Assembly (NCBI GenBank): GCA_934463035.1
Contig: CAKSIG010000001.1
Location: 62,001 to 126,000, forward strand
Length of the DNA: 64,000 bases
Source: an uncultured Eubacteriales bacterium
GTDB lineage: Bacteria > Bacillota > Clostridia > Oscillospirales > Acutalibacteraceae
Reading direction: 5' to 3'
The notes beneath the pieces are model-generated. The model did not search any database. It saw only the letters and a program-made list of their open reading frames with translations, and was not told the DNA's origin. This document shows positions 1-9,142 of this stretch, piece by piece. Both the position numbers and the translations under genes were made by a program. Position 1 is the stretch's first letter. Each line of letters starts with the position of its first letter.

Positions 1-2301
1 ACTCAGATTATTGGTTTTGAATGCGCCTGTTCCTTCCTTATGCTCGTTGTCGCCTGTTACAATGCTGTCATAATCGGCCATAGCAAGATTGTATTTGTTA
101 TCACAATCAATTATTGTTCCTGCTATCCTTTCTTTGGCAGGAAGTTTGACTGCTCTTACGTCATCAAGTATTGCATATTCTGCCTTGATATTTATATTCC
201 AATAAATTCTGAACCAGTTGATACGGGTTAAATCGGCTCCGCCGTCCTTAGAGACTCTTGCATTTGATAATTCTAATGTAATTTCATTCCAGCCTGTTTT
301 AAATTTAGAAGGCGAAATGCCCCACTGCAATTCCTCTACGTCTTCCTTTCCGCCGCTTCCGAGTTCAACTCTGATGTCGTCGGTCAGCTTGCTTGCGTCG
401 TTAATATACAGCCAGAAATGAAGCGCTCCGTATTCATACTCGGAAATATCTACGGGATCTTCAATTACAAACTTGAACCAGTCTTTGCTCAAATTATTGA
501 TTTTGAACGCTCCCGTTCCTTCTTTGAATTCACCTTTCTTGTTTGTAATGGAATCATATTTTGCAGACGCAAGTCCATCGGAGCTGTCACAGTCTGCTAT
601 AACACCGGGCGCCCTTACTACCGGAATACGCTGTACTGCACGTACATCGTCTAATATTATGGTTACATCTCCCGTATTCTTCTCAATGTTAAAGATACGC
701 AGCCAGCAAATTCTTGAAAAATCTGCTCCGCCGTCCTTGGATTTCTTAGCGCTCGAAAAACTCAATGTTATATCATTCCAACCGTTTTTCAGCGCGCCGG
801 CAGCAAGCGTCCACTGATGTTCATTAACATCGTACGTTCCTGCGCTTCCAAGTTCAATTCTCAGCGGTCCGCCGAGCTTAGACGCATCGCTTACATAAAG
901 CCAGAAATGAAGCGCCTCCTTAGACCAATTTGAAATATCAATACGCTCATAGGGATTTATCGCAATTTGAATTGTATTGTCCTTGTTGAATTTTCCCTTT
1001 AAGGCGCCTGTTCCCTCTTTATGCTCCTCCGCTGCGGTTGTAATGGAGAATGAAGTTGTTCCGCCGACGCTCATATCGGATAATGAGTCGCAATTAAGAA
1101 TCATACCATCGGGCGAAACCCTTGTTTTTGCAGGTTCCATACGAACGGCGTCTAAGAACAAAAGTACATTTTTCGGTGTATTGTTACTCCAAATTCTGAA
1201 ATAATTAACCTTTGTTAAATCAATGTTGCCGCCCGTTTTCTTGCCGCCTAACATATTCAGCGTGATTGCATTCCAACCGGTTTTCAGCGAAGAACCCTGG
1301 ATTGTCCATCCCAATTCATTAACATCGCATATTCCGCTGCTTGTGAGTTCAACATACAAACGCGTATCCTGTATATAAGACGCGTTGTTGACATACAGCC
1401 AGAAGGTAAGGTTTCCTTCTTTATATTCCGAAATATCCGTCTCTTTTAAATACGCAGCCATTGCTTGCAGGTTGCTTATAGCTATTGAAGCGGTTCCTTC
1501 CTTATGTTCCGATTCATTTATTGCCAAAACACAGTTGTTGTTGGGCGTAATTCCCGACAAAGTATCGCAATCCATCAGATAGCCCTTTTTGGTTGAGGCT
1601 TTTTCAAGTAAGCCTTTTCTATCTAATTTCGTTGCCTTAGTGTTTGTAGCATATATATTATCAAATATAAGTTTCAGTGCCACTTTGCTTTCAGTGGCAC
1701 GAATACGGAAGTAGTTTAGCTTTTTAAACTCTACTTCGCCGGTCACTTTTGCATCGCTGATTCCGAGATACAAATCATTCCAGCCTGATTTTAGCATTGT
1801 AGAAGATATATCCCACGAAAGTTCCGATTTGTCGTATGTTCCCGAACTGCTCATTTCAAGTGTTATGGCGCTTCCGACATTTATCGGATCATTTACATAA
1901 AGAGATATATGTATGCTTCCGTTGGCATAAGCGGAAATATCAGTTCCGCGGAAAATGGCGCTTGCATACGAGTCTTTTCTCAAACTTCCTATTGCAAGAG
2001 CGCCTGTTCCCTGCACATACGAACCGTTTTTCCTCGTAATATAGCCGTTTGTAAGATTTCCGAAAGAATCTTTTTCATCACAGTCCAAAATCATTACGCC
2101 GACATCGGAAGGGTCTGCCAAACGCTGATAATCACATTTATAAACTTCAAAATTGAATTTGGCGTTTGCAGGGTTTCCCTTATGCTTTGTAGATTTAAAA
2201 TTGCCGCGGAGTACAAAGAATAGGGTAACGGCAGTTGCAAGTACCAATACGACAGTTGTTATAATTATCGCAATCTTATATTTTTTTGCAATTTTTATCA
2301 T
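1..2301 (-). CDS. Membrane-anchored surface protein with tandem ~160-residue glycan-binding-like repeats (3' end missing)
   Basis: The reading frame is open from an ATG at 2301, preceded by a GAGGAGG ribosome site, to the window edge (767 codons, no stop), so the C-terminus is missing. Residues 9-31 form one hydrophobic helix after a Lys-rich start, which I read as a signal anchor. The rest is four full repeats of about 160 residues (from about 70, 243, 402 and 569) and the start of a fifth (731). Each has the same milestones: a D-C-D motif, EHKEGTGA, LHFWLYVND, VELGSSGT, KTGWNEITL, NWFRI and ILDDVRAV. This pattern is typical of a jelly-roll, CBM-like beta-sandwich; no family is assigned and no catalytic motif was seen. 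It follows the beta-helix lipoprotein by 14 nt and is probably the end of the same surface operon. Sugar binding is inferred, the repeat structure is seen directly. Confidence 0.8.
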   Translation of the reverse strand, partial: MIKIAKKYKIAIIITTVVLVLATAVTLFFVLRGNFKSTKHKGNPANAKFNFEVYKCDYQRLADPSDVGVMILDCDEKDSFGNLTNGYITRKNGSYVQGTGALAIGSLRKDSYASAIFRGTDISAYANGSIHISLYVNDPINVGSAITLEMSSSGTYDKSELSWDISSTMLKSGWNDLYLGISDAKVTGEVEFKKLNYFRIRATESKVALKLIFDNIYATNTKATKLDRKGLLEKASTKKGYLMDCDTLSGITPNNNCVLAINESEHKEGTASIAISNLQAMAAYLKETDISEYKEGNLTFWLYVNNASYIQDTRLYVELTSSGICDVNELGWTIQGSSLKTGWNAITLNMLGGKKTGGNIDLTKVNYFRIWSNNTPKNVLLFLDAVRMEPAKTRVSPDGMILNCDSLSDMSVGGTTSFSITTAAEEHKEGTGALKGKFNKDNTIQIAINPYERIDISNWSKEALHFWLYVSDASKLGGPLRIELGSAGTYDVNEHQWTLAAGALKNGWNDITLSFSSAKKSKDGGADFSRICWLRIFNIEKNTGDVTIILDDVRAVQRIPVVRAPGVIADCDSSDGLASAKYDSITNKKGEFKEGTGAFKINNLSKDWFKFVIEDPVDISEYEYGALHFWLYINDASKLTDDIRVELGSGGKEDVEELQWGISPSKFKTGWNEITLELSNARVSKDGGADLTRINWFRIYWNINIKAEYAILDDVRAVKLPAKERIAGTIIDCDNKYNLAMADYDSIVTGDNEHKEGTGAFKTNNLS

Positions 2302-2315
2302 ATTCTTTCCTCCTC

Positions 2316-4520
2316 TTACTCGCCTTTAATAAGCGTTCTTTCCAGCTGTTCCTTATGAGAAGAACGGTTGTAAAGTCTCATAACACCGCTATTATACTTA
2401 TAGGAGTTTCCGCCGAGGCGCATAACGCCGATAGCGGTTAGGCTTCCGCCGTTCATATCAATAAGCACTCCGTCATAGGAAAAAGCGTCGGAGCCCGAAT
2501 TGTTTATAAACGTATTCTCCGAATTATTATTTATGGAGAATGTTTTGGAGCCGTACGAAAAGGTGTTGTATACGGTCTGATTAACGGCATTATCTATAAT
2601 AATGTAACTGCAATTCACCTTTAAAGTGTCGTTAACTAAGCCAAGACCCGTATTATCCCTGCCCGTTGCATTTATACGATACGGGGTAAATGTTCTTGCC
2701 AAAACAGAACCGTTTTGAAGACAGCCGTTTAAAATACCGTTTTTGCCGCCCAACCTATAAGCATTGAAATAGCAGCAGGTTGTTACATTCTGTATGAAAT
2801 GATTGTCGCAATTTCGGAAATCAATTCCGTAACCCGAGCCTGAAATCATACTGTTCACCACATACACGCCTGTGCCCTTGCCTCTTACGGTATACGTGCT
2901 GTACATATTTCTTAAATCCGTATCATCTGCAATAGGATTGTTCTCAGGATATGTGATCATTACTCCGTTCAGTCCTGCGTTATCGCCTCCCAGAGTAATA
3001 AAAGCCGTGTCTTCAACGCTGTTTGTAGGATCGTCGCCGTAATAGCAAAGGAATAATGTACCGCCGTTATCATAATATATTTCTCTTTGAGCCACGGAGG
3101 TTGCGCCGCGAAGCTCCACTCCCGCAGGAATCGTAATAGGAGTATTAAAGCAATATACGCCCGCAGGGATATAAACTACTCCGCCGCCTTCGCTTGCCGC
3201 CTTATTTAAGGCTTGCTGAACCTTGGGTGCCACATCGTTAAAAACACCGTTCGGCAAATCCAATACGGTAACCTTACTTGCGGGTTTAACATAAGAAGCC
3301 TTATAATCAATGACATATTTACTTAAATCGGTGTCATCAACCATTATTGTGTCATCTTTTAATTCTTTAATCTTTCCCTTAACTTCAACACCGCAGAGCT
3401 TCATAATCGACTCTGTGTTATTTACAATTCCGCCTTCTATATAACTTTTTGACAGTGAAGACGGGAAAACTCCGTTCATTTTATCTATAACTATACCCTT
3501 GGCGCAATTAGTAATATTAACATCAGTCAGGCAGCCGTGATATGCGCGCTGTCCTTCAACAATACGAATTCCGTATGCACAGCCGTCAACGGAAATATCG
3601 CTGTAAAACGTCCAATCCAAATCTCCTATCATAAGACCTGTTGTATGCTCTTTTGTATATGCGTCGATAGCCTCCGAGTCCACGGCGTTCATACAGTCTG
3701 CCGCCGCTTCCTTCCAATACTTATTGCTTACCTTAACCCTTTTTGCAAGACCGACGTCGGTAGACTTATAACAGGCATAACCTGTCAGCAAAAATGTTCC
3801 TTTTAAGTTTTCAACGTGCAGGCACTCCTGACTGGTAATAGAGGCTGTACCTATGCCGCGAAATCCGTTAATAATCGTAACATTTTCTACGGTGCTTAGG
3901 GTATGGTTAGCGCCGTCGCCGGGAACATAAAATGTATAAGGATAAGGCAGAATTAAATCGAGCGTTTGAAGCGGATAATATACGGTAAGTCCTAAAACTC
4001 CGCCGCAGCTGCCCAAACGGAATATTCCGGTTGTATCACAATCGTCCGATTCCATCCACACGCTGATAATGGTTCCGTATTCCGTTCCCTCATCAGGGTC
4101 CTGCCAATCGCCGCGCAGGGTAACAAAGGGAGGTATTTCTATCGTGTCGGAAATTGCATAATTTCCGGCAGGAAGATATACCGTGCCGCCGCCGGCATCG
4201 TGGCAATCATTCAAGGCTTTCTGGATACCTGCTGTGCTGTCGGTAGCACCGGTAGGATCTACCGCATATCCCATTTTTGTAGGAATATAATCGGCTATCA
4301 CAACATCTTTTGTTTCATAAAGCGTTTCTACCATTTGCGGGCTCGCTTTTCCGTCAGATGTATCCTCTAATGTTTTACCCCTCGGGTCAACAAGCTCTTT
4401 CTGCAATTTTACTTTGTTGGTTTTTGAGGAGTCAACCGCAGCCTTGTCGGTTTTTCCGCACGAAACAAGTGTAAACACAAACATTACACTTAAAAACAGG
4501 GACAGAATTTTTTTCAACAT
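2316..4520 (-). CDS. Lipoprotein with two pectate-lyase-3-type right-handed beta-helix domains
   Basis: 734 residues. The N-terminus is a lipoprotein signal ending LVSC with the lipidated Cys at residue 21, so the protein should sit on the outer face of the membrane. Two copies of the Pectate_lyase_3 entry signature are visible: GIQKALNDCHDAGGGTVYLP near residue 95 and VQQALNKAASEGGGVVYIPA near residue 430, each followed by an I-x-IP-x-x-V-x-LRG turn. These mark the starts of two parallel beta-helices. Such folds occur in polysaccharide lyases, hydrolases and non-catalytic glycan binders, and I cannot point to catalytic residues. A strong AAGGAGG site precedes the ATG. It lies between a membrane-anchored protein and the repeat protein, downstream of a GH38 mannosidase, so a role in surface glycan capture or cleavage fits. 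Confidence 0.8.
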   Translation of the reverse strand: MLKKILSLFLSVMFVFTLVSCGKTDKAAVDSSKTNKVKLQKELVDPRGKTLEDTSDGKASPQMVETLYETKDVVIADYIPTKMGYAVDPTGATDSTAGIQKALNDCHDAGGGTVYLPAGNYAISDTIEIPPFVTLRGDWQDPDEGTEYGTIISVWMESDDCDTTGIFRLGSCGGVLGLTVYYPLQTLDLILPYPYTFYVPGDGANHTLSTVENVTIINGFRGIGTASITSQECLHVENLKGTFLLTGYACYKSTDVGLAKRVKVSNKYWKEAAADCMNAVDSEAIDAYTKEHTTGLMIGDLDWTFYSDISVDGCAYGIRIVEGQRAYHGCLTDVNITNCAKGIVIDKMNGVFPSSLSKSYIEGGIVNNTESIMKLCGVEVKGKIKELKDDTIMVDDTDLSKYVIDYKASYVKPASKVTVLDLPNGVFNDVAPKVQQALNKAASEGGGVVYIPAGVYCFNTPITIPAGVELRGATSVAQREIYYDNGGTLFLCYYGDDPTNSVEDTAFITLGGDNAGLNGVMITYPENNPIADDTDLRNMYSTYTVRGKGTGVYVVNSMISGSGYGIDFRNCDNHFIQNVTTCCYFNAYRLGGKNGILNGCLQNGSVLARTFTPYRINATGRDNTGLGLVNDTLKVNCSYIIIDNAVNQTVYNTFSYGSKTFSINNNSENTFINNSGSDAFSYDGVLIDMNGGSLTAIGVMRLGGNSYKYNSGVMRLYNRSSHKEQLERTLIKGE

Positions 4521-4604
4521 TTATCGTTTTCCTCCTTAGTGTGACATATATCTGTTGCATTAAAGCAATAACGAAAAATATAATCATTTAGCACTGATAT
4601 ATTT

Positions 4605-5075
4605 TTAATATAACATGCTCCATTTTTTGTTTGGATTCTTTATATCTTGCGACGTTTCCATATTAGGAGAATTATCGGTTTTATCTGAACTGTCCTGACT
4701 GACATTACTTTCGGTATTATCGGTCTTACCCTGTTCCCCGTTATTACTATCAGGCGATAATTCTTCATAAGAAACACTGTTGTTTTCAGATGACGAGCCG
4801 CGATTTAAACCGCTGCTCGTATTTGACTGCGTTCCGCTTTTCGGAGCAGAATTACCGCTTGAAGTTTTGCTTTCGTCCTTTTTCTCACTCTCGGCGGTTT
4901 TATCCTGTTCAATATCGGCATCTACGGTTTTAGAAACCTGACTGTTGTCTGCTTTTGGCGGCGTTTTGGGCTTTCGTTTTGTAAATGCCGCAAAACAGAT
5001 GCCAACGCATATAACCACTGCCGACAGAACAACCGCACCTGCTATGATGTACTTTTTCTTATTTGCTATCTTCAT
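4605..5075 (-). CDS. Membrane-anchored low-complexity Ser/Asp/Asn-rich protein
   Basis: 156 residues from the ATG at 5075, chosen because GAGGGTG lies just upstream; a longer frame from 5159 would overlap the mannosidase gene and lacks a ribosome site. After a basic start a single transmembrane helix (about residues 8-30) is followed by a basic stretch and then about 110 residues dominated by Ser, Asn, Asp, Lys, Glu and Thr without hydrophobic core, so it is likely disordered and outside the cell. The C-terminus ends KKWSMLY, an aromatic tail that recalls the WTEYY and WTEYF ends of two small proteins at 45371 and 43322. No known domain was recognised. It may be a spacer or stalk protein of the surface complex made by its neighbours; this is a guess. 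Confidence 0.6.
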   Translation of the reverse strand: MKIANKKKYIIAGAVVLSAVVICVGICFAAFTKRKPKTPPKADNSQVSKTVDADIEQDKTAESEKKDESKTSSGNSAPKSGTQSNTSSGLNRGSSSENNSVSYEELSPDSNNGEQGKTDNTESNVSQDSSDKTDNSPNMETSQDIKNPNKKWSMLY

Positions 5076-5124
5076 TGTTGATTTCACCCTCTGTATTTCA
5101 TATTTTAAAAATTTTTTACTGTGC

Positions 5125-7839
5125 TCATATAAAAAATAATGTGACAATTTCTTTGGCATTTACGGGAATTTGTATTTTATTGTCCACGGCTGAAATTTCT
5201 TCTCTTAAAGTCTCCTTTAAATTTGTCTTCCAGACCTTATTTACTTTTAATTCTCCGAAATCTAATACAGCCTGTTGCGATTCATCACTTGAATTGTAAA
5301 AACGAAGAATATACCCTGTTCTGTCAAAAGATTTTTTTAAAGCTGTAACCTGAATTGCGCAACCCTCTGAATTTATTCCGAATCCCGTGCGTCTAAGCTG
5401 AATATCGGGATAAGGAACGGCTTGATAAAACAGTTCGGCAACGGTTGTGTCCTGTACCGCAGGACGTCCTCCCAAGAACTTTCTCGTATCCGCGGGTTCG
5501 CACTGCACTATAAGCGGATTTTGAAACGCCTTTGCGGCAAATGCGGATTTTTCGGCAAGGTTGCTGCCGCATTGCGGCATAATTGAAATCTCACATTCAA
5601 TTTTTCTCAAACATTGATTTTCGGGTGTTTTCCAAGCGTCATCGTCGGAATCAACGCCTGCGCTTATCGCCCCTGTTGCCCTTACAACGGGAAAACACAA
5701 GGTTCCTCTTTCACCCTGCAAATGCTCATAAGCATAAATCCCGCGGTTTAAAACGGCAATGCCTTCATCATTTTCATTAATCAAAACCATACCGTCGGTA
5801 TGCTCGGTTTCATTGCATACGTTAACATCAATATCCCATTTGCTGCGTTTTACAATGTCATACGGAGAAGTAGAAAACACCTCGTCGCTGTTCAGACCCG
5901 TTTGAACAAATATGCTCATTCTGTGATCCTTTGCGCGGTTTTCAAGCTCAAATCGAACATCCAAGGATTTTGAATCTTTTTTTAACCCGACAAAAATATT
6001 TATCGGAACATTTACCGTTTCGCCGCTTCTTTTATTATTCGCGAAGTCATAATATAACGGAAGCGGAATGTCATAATGCAAACATATTGTTCCTGAGAAA
6101 ATGTCAGACTGAACAACTGAAATTTCAGCATCAAAATCCGAAATGCTTATCGGAACATCGTCTTGTGCGGCTTCAAATATGTATGTATTGCCGACATCGG
6201 CAACATCTTTCACCGTGAAAATATTTCGGTAACAACGGTTTTTCTTTTTATAATATAAATCGACTCTCCCGGACGGCATAATTACCGCCTTTATATCATC
6301 GTTTTCAAGACAATGATTTTCCCCGTCAATATACGCTATCGGGCTGCCATCGCATATCGGAGTTTTCTCGTCTGTTTGAACCCGATAAACAGCATAACCG
6401 AATGCCGGAACATTCTCTGCCGACATTCGCACCTCATAACGTCTTGTTTCCTTTGTACCCGGAAGATTTATTGCGGAAAATACAGATTTACCCAATTTGT
6501 ATTCATTAAGCACCTTGAAAGGTATCTCCCGCCCGTCCGATGAGGTAATTTTTAAACCTTTCGGGCAATCAGAATCTACAATATCTACAATTACATCAAC
6601 CGTTTCGGTTCTGTTATGCTCTAAGCCGTTAAAAACAACAATTTGGTAATCGTCTTGGTTAATCCCCTCGCTGATATGTGACGCAAGCTGCTTCATACCC
6701 CGCCTTATCAGTTCATCGGCAATTTCGCGAATTGCCGCAAATCTATCCTCCATATGACTGTGAACCGCGTCTTTACTGCATCCGCAAATGCTGTCATGAG
6801 CGTGGTTTCGTATCAGCATTTTCCAAAGGTAATCCAAATAATCTGCCGGATATACGCCTTTCATACCGGAAAGTTCAAGCAACGCATATAGGGGTTCCAG
6901 ACAATGCTCTAACATATTTTGCAGCTTTGAATTTGTACGCTTTAAATAAACACGGGAAGATGCCGTATCCTTTAACAATTCCGTATTTCTGCCGTGCATT
7001 AACTCGCCGACTTCAACAGGCATATCGTCCCTGTTTAAAAAATTACGTACCAAATCCGCATAGTGTTCCATAGTAGTTTGATAGATTTTTTCATCATCCG
7101 GGAGTCTTTTTTGGATTTCTCTAAGAATAGGAATAAGATTAGGTTGAGGTTCCAGATGATCCACGCCGTTCATAAGCAGCAAATACGGTGTTTCGGCTAT
7201 GCCCTCAAACGACTTTTTAACATTTCGAACCAATCGGCAAGCCTTATCAATATTTTCCGAAAAGCGTTGAGCGTTGTTATACCAGTGCGACATATGAATT
7301 CCAAGCACCTCCGACCCATCGGGACTTTGCCAAATAAATTCGGAAGGCTTTAATTCTATTACATCTTCGCTGTCTCCCAATTCCTTGACGCTTGCATATC
7401 CGCGTCCCATTATGCAATGATCTAAATCAAATCCGCGAAAAATCTGCGGAAGCTGTGAGATTAAACCGAATTGATCAGGCGTATATCCCGTATTAGCGCA
7501 ACCGCCCATTTCATTTGCCTGTTTCGTTCCTATTAACAAATTGCGTACCGTTGCCTCTCCGCTTGTCAGGAAAAAGTCATTTTGCACGTACCAAGGCCCT
7601 GCTAAAATTCTCCCTTCCTTTATATAACGGCAACATTTTTCTCTCATTTCCGGCTTTATCTCTAAATAATCTTCAAAGACAATCATCTGCGCATCCATAT
7701 GGAAAACGTACTCCGGATCTGCGTCCAAAATTTCCAACAAATGATCTATCAAGTCGACTAATCTCAGGCGAAATTCTTCCTGCGTCTGATACCATTCACG
7801 ATCCCAATGCGTATGGGAGATTACACAATAATTTCTCAT
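5125..7839 (-). CDS. GH38 family alpha-mannosidase (mannosylglycerate-hydrolase-like)
   Basis: 904 residues from the ATG at 7839, which has AGAGG five bases upstream; frames from 7863 (ATG) or 7869 (TTG) have no ribosome site and only add a poor leader. The start reads into HTHWDREW (residues 9-16), the bacterial GH38 signature holding the zinc-binding His and Asp. GYTPDQFGLISQLPQI, with the predicted nucleophile Asp, follows near residue 128, and NHAHDSICG, holding the second zinc His, near residue 345. There is no signal peptide, so it should act in the cytoplasm, removing alpha-linked mannose from imported oligosaccharides. GH38 also includes mannosylglycerate hydrolases, which cannot be excluded. 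The gene sits 38 nt after a lipoprotein gene and 49 nt before a membrane protein gene, in one operon. Exact substrate linkage cannot be read from the sequence. Confidence 0.92.
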   Translation of the reverse strand: MRNYCVISHTHWDREWYQTQEEFRLRLVDLIDHLLEILDADPEYVFHMDAQMIVFEDYLEIKPEMREKCCRYIKEGRILAGPWYVQNDFFLTSGEATVRNLLIGTKQANEMGGCANTGYTPDQFGLISQLPQIFRGFDLDHCIMGRGYASVKELGDSEDVIELKPSEFIWQSPDGSEVLGIHMSHWYNNAQRFSENIDKACRLVRNVKKSFEGIAETPYLLLMNGVDHLEPQPNLIPILREIQKRLPDDEKIYQTTMEHYADLVRNFLNRDDMPVEVGELMHGRNTELLKDTASSRVYLKRTNSKLQNMLEHCLEPLYALLELSGMKGVYPADYLDYLWKMLIRNHAHDSICGCSKDAVHSHMEDRFAAIREIADELIRRGMKQLASHISEGINQDDYQIVVFNGLEHNRTETVDVIVDIVDSDCPKGLKITSSDGREIPFKVLNEYKLGKSVFSAINLPGTKETRRYEVRMSAENVPAFGYAVYRVQTDEKTPICDGSPIAYIDGENHCLENDDIKAVIMPSGRVDLYYKKKNRCYRNIFTVKDVADVGNTYIFEAAQDDVPISISDFDAEISVVQSDIFSGTICLHYDIPLPLYYDFANNKRSGETVNVPINIFVGLKKDSKSLDVRFELENRAKDHRMSIFVQTGLNSDEVFSTSPYDIVKRSKWDIDVNVCNETEHTDGMVLINENDEGIAVLNRGIYAYEHLQGERGTLCFPVVRATGAISAGVDSDDDAWKTPENQCLRKIECEISIMPQCGSNLAEKSAFAAKAFQNPLIVQCEPADTRKFLGGRPAVQDTTVAELFYQAVPYPDIQLRRTGFGINSEGCAIQVTALKKSFDRTGYILRFYNSSDESQQAVLDFGELKVNKVWKTNLKETLREEISAVDNKIQIPVNAKEIVTLFFI

Positions 7840-7877
7840 AACTGCCTCTTTTTCTGCGGTCATCTTCAATATTGATT

Positions 7878-8438
7878 TTATTTTAAATTATCTTTCAAAA
7901 ATTGCATTACGCGTTCTTCCTGAAACCTTTGATACAATTTTTCATACCCGAACATTTTTTCATATTCAGTACTTCCGATACCGTTGATTTCCGCCTGTTT
8001 TTTAAGCTCTTTTTCATATTCGGAATCAGTTAACCGCAATCCCTCTTTTTCCGCAATAAGCGCTACCGCATATTTTTTCTTCAATTGCTCTTTTGCAAGT
8101 TCTTCAATATTCATTCCGTGAATTTTAGACGCAAGTTCAGAGGGTGTGCTTTTATCGGAAACCACATAACTGTATTGTAATTCCAACTCTTCAATATAGC
8201 TTTTCAATTCTTCGGCGTCATATTTTTTTACAACGCACTCATCAAGCAATTTATCCCAAATTTCATCATTAATTTCGTCTTCGTTTTGCTTACCGTCTTT
8301 ATACGCGGATTTATCAACTTCAAGACCTTTGTATTTATTAACCGTAATAAATTCGTTAGATATTTTCTTACTGCCGCAACCTACTAAAAAAATTGTAACG
8401 AAACTGCAAATCAACAAAACAAAAGCTATCTTTTTCAT
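7878..8438 (-). CDS. Lipoprotein resembling the C-terminal (SurA-like) domain of trigger factor
   Basis: 186 residues with a lipoprotein signal (LVGC, Cys at residue 21). After a VNKYKGLEVD stretch, which resembles the trigger factor linker YKGIEV, the remainder is almost all helical and charged, with the pattern of the trigger factor C-terminal peptide-binding arm (for example EYEKMFGYEKLYQRFQEERV near the end). The FKBP-type prolyl isomerase domain and the ribosome-binding domain are absent. Similar lipid-anchored fragments occur in Clostridia and may act as extracytoplasmic chaperones; that role is inferred. AAGGGA precedes the ATG. It is the first gene of the 8438-to-1 operon, upstream of the GH38 mannosidase. 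Confidence 0.65.
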   Translation of the reverse strand: MKKIAFVLLICSFVTIFLVGCGSKKISNEFITVNKYKGLEVDKSAYKDGKQNEDEINDEIWDKLLDECVVKKYDAEELKSYIEELELQYSYVVSDKSTPSELASKIHGMNIEELAKEQLKKKYAVALIAEKEGLRLTDSEYEKELKKQAEINGIGSTEYEKMFGYEKLYQRFQEERVMQFLKDNLK

Positions 8439-8832
8439 TATGTAGTTCCCTTTATGCCTTTTTCATTATTTAAAGTCAGCCTTGCATTACAGCGCAGCAT
8501 ATAAAAATTTTTGTGCTTTATATACAAACCCAAAAATACAAAAAAGCCAACAACCGACACGGAATATGTAAATATGTTATCAATTATTGACTCATCTGAT
8601 TAAATCTATTGTCATTTTTCACATATAATTTTAGCACAAGGTATGCAATATAAATATAAGTTTTTTTCTGAAAAATATAATTTTATTCAATGTGTTCAGA
8701 AATGCAAATAAAAAGGGGAAAAACAGGACTTTTATATTGCGTTTTCAAAAAAGTCAAAACATATAAAGTTGTTGGGATTTTTCTTTGCAACCCGTTTAGA
8801 CAATTAAATATAATTTTTTGAGATATGCACCG
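8439..8832. other. AT-rich intergenic stretch without a convincing gene
   Basis: About 390 bases between the lipoprotein gene at 8438 and the dyad at 8833. It is very AT-rich, has several TATAAT-like words on both strands and must contain the minus-strand promoter for the 8438 operon, but no hexamer pair is clear enough to mark. No open frame with a ribosome site, no riboswitch-like folding and no repeat was seen. Confidence 0.5.
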
Positions 8833-8870
8833 ATACTTGAAGTATGGTATCAAATACGATATTGTATAAT
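8833..8870 (+). promoter_or_regulatory. Candidate promoter with operator-like dyad for a short transcript
   Basis: TATAAT at 8865-8870 is a perfect -10 box. No good -35 hexamer is spaced 16-18 bp upstream. Instead a dyad covers this position: ATACTT-G-AAGTAT at 8833-8845 is a perfect 6-bp inverted repeat, and GATAC/GTATC arms enclose it. This looks like a regulated promoter with an operator. It faces the short frame at 8891. Confidence 0.4.
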
Positions 8871-8890
8871 AGTGTGATATAGTATTTTAA

Positions 8891-9022
8891 ATGAAGACAC
8901 TTAATAAGCAACAAAGGTATGCCGGATTGGAAATGGTGGACTTCTTTTTGGCGCTTTTAGAAAAAGGCTTGAAGGGTTTATTCAACCGTCGCCCCGACTT
9001 CAATTCCCCTAAACGCAAATAA
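8891..9022 (+). CDS. Possible 43-residue cationic, amphipathic small protein (or an sRNA gene)
   Basis: An ATG at 8891 opens a 43-codon frame ending TAA at 9020-9022, with an in-frame ATG at 8933 giving 29 residues. The middle part, MVDFFLALLEKGLKGLF, would form an amphipathic helix, and the tail (NRRPDFNSPKRK) is basic. The TATAAT box lies 20 bases upstream and the stop codon falls inside a perfect 22-bp inverted repeat, so transcript boundaries are plausible. No Shine-Dalgarno sequence stands before the first ATG and only a weak GGA before the second, which argues against efficient translation. The alternative is a non-coding RNA of roughly 190 nt. No related gene is visible in the window. 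Confidence 0.3.
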   Translation: MKTLNKQQRYAGLEMVDFFLALLEKGLKGLFNRRPDFNSPKRK

Positions 9023-9067
9023 TTAACAGCAGTTTGCATTTTCTACAAACTGCTGTTAATTATTTGC
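9015..9067. terminator. Perfect 22-bp inverted repeat with 9-nt loop
   Basis: Arms 9015-9036 and 9046-9067 are exact reverse complements, joined by a 9-base loop. The stem is far longer and more regular than most terminators here, and no U-run follows on either strand, so it may be a processing or stability structure or the end of a small RNA as much as a terminator. The TAA of the 8891 frame lies within the left arm. Confidence 0.6.
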
Positions 9068-9114
9068 CGAAAAACTTAAAGGCAATCTTTTCACTTTTAC
9101 ATATTACCGATTAT

Positions 9115-9142
9115 AAAAAAAGGCGGCGCTATTCGGCGCCGT
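9115..9142 (-). terminator. Rho-independent terminator of the deacetylase gene
   Basis: On the minus strand a GC-rich stem (9135-9142 with 9122-9129, one G-U pair) with a short loop is followed by seven U residues (9121-9115). The TAG stop codon at 9131-9129 overlaps the loop and the 3' arm, so coding sequence and terminator are fused. Confidence 0.85.

Noticed and set aside
1..2223. Series of plus-strand frames of 60-110 codons
   Set aside because: They lie opposite the open repeat-protein gene, lack ribosome sites and known motifs; the minus-strand frame is continuous for 767 codons.
7839..7869. Upstream starts of the GH38 gene (TTG 7869, ATG 7863)
   Set aside because: No ribosome site before either, while the ATG at 7839 has AGAGG and gives the normal family N-terminus.
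8919..8960. 13-codon Trp-rich frame (MPDWKWWTSFWRF)
   Set aside because: AAAGG is only one base from the ATG, too close for initiation, and it overlaps the 43-codon frame; Trp richness probably comes from TGG in the DNA.
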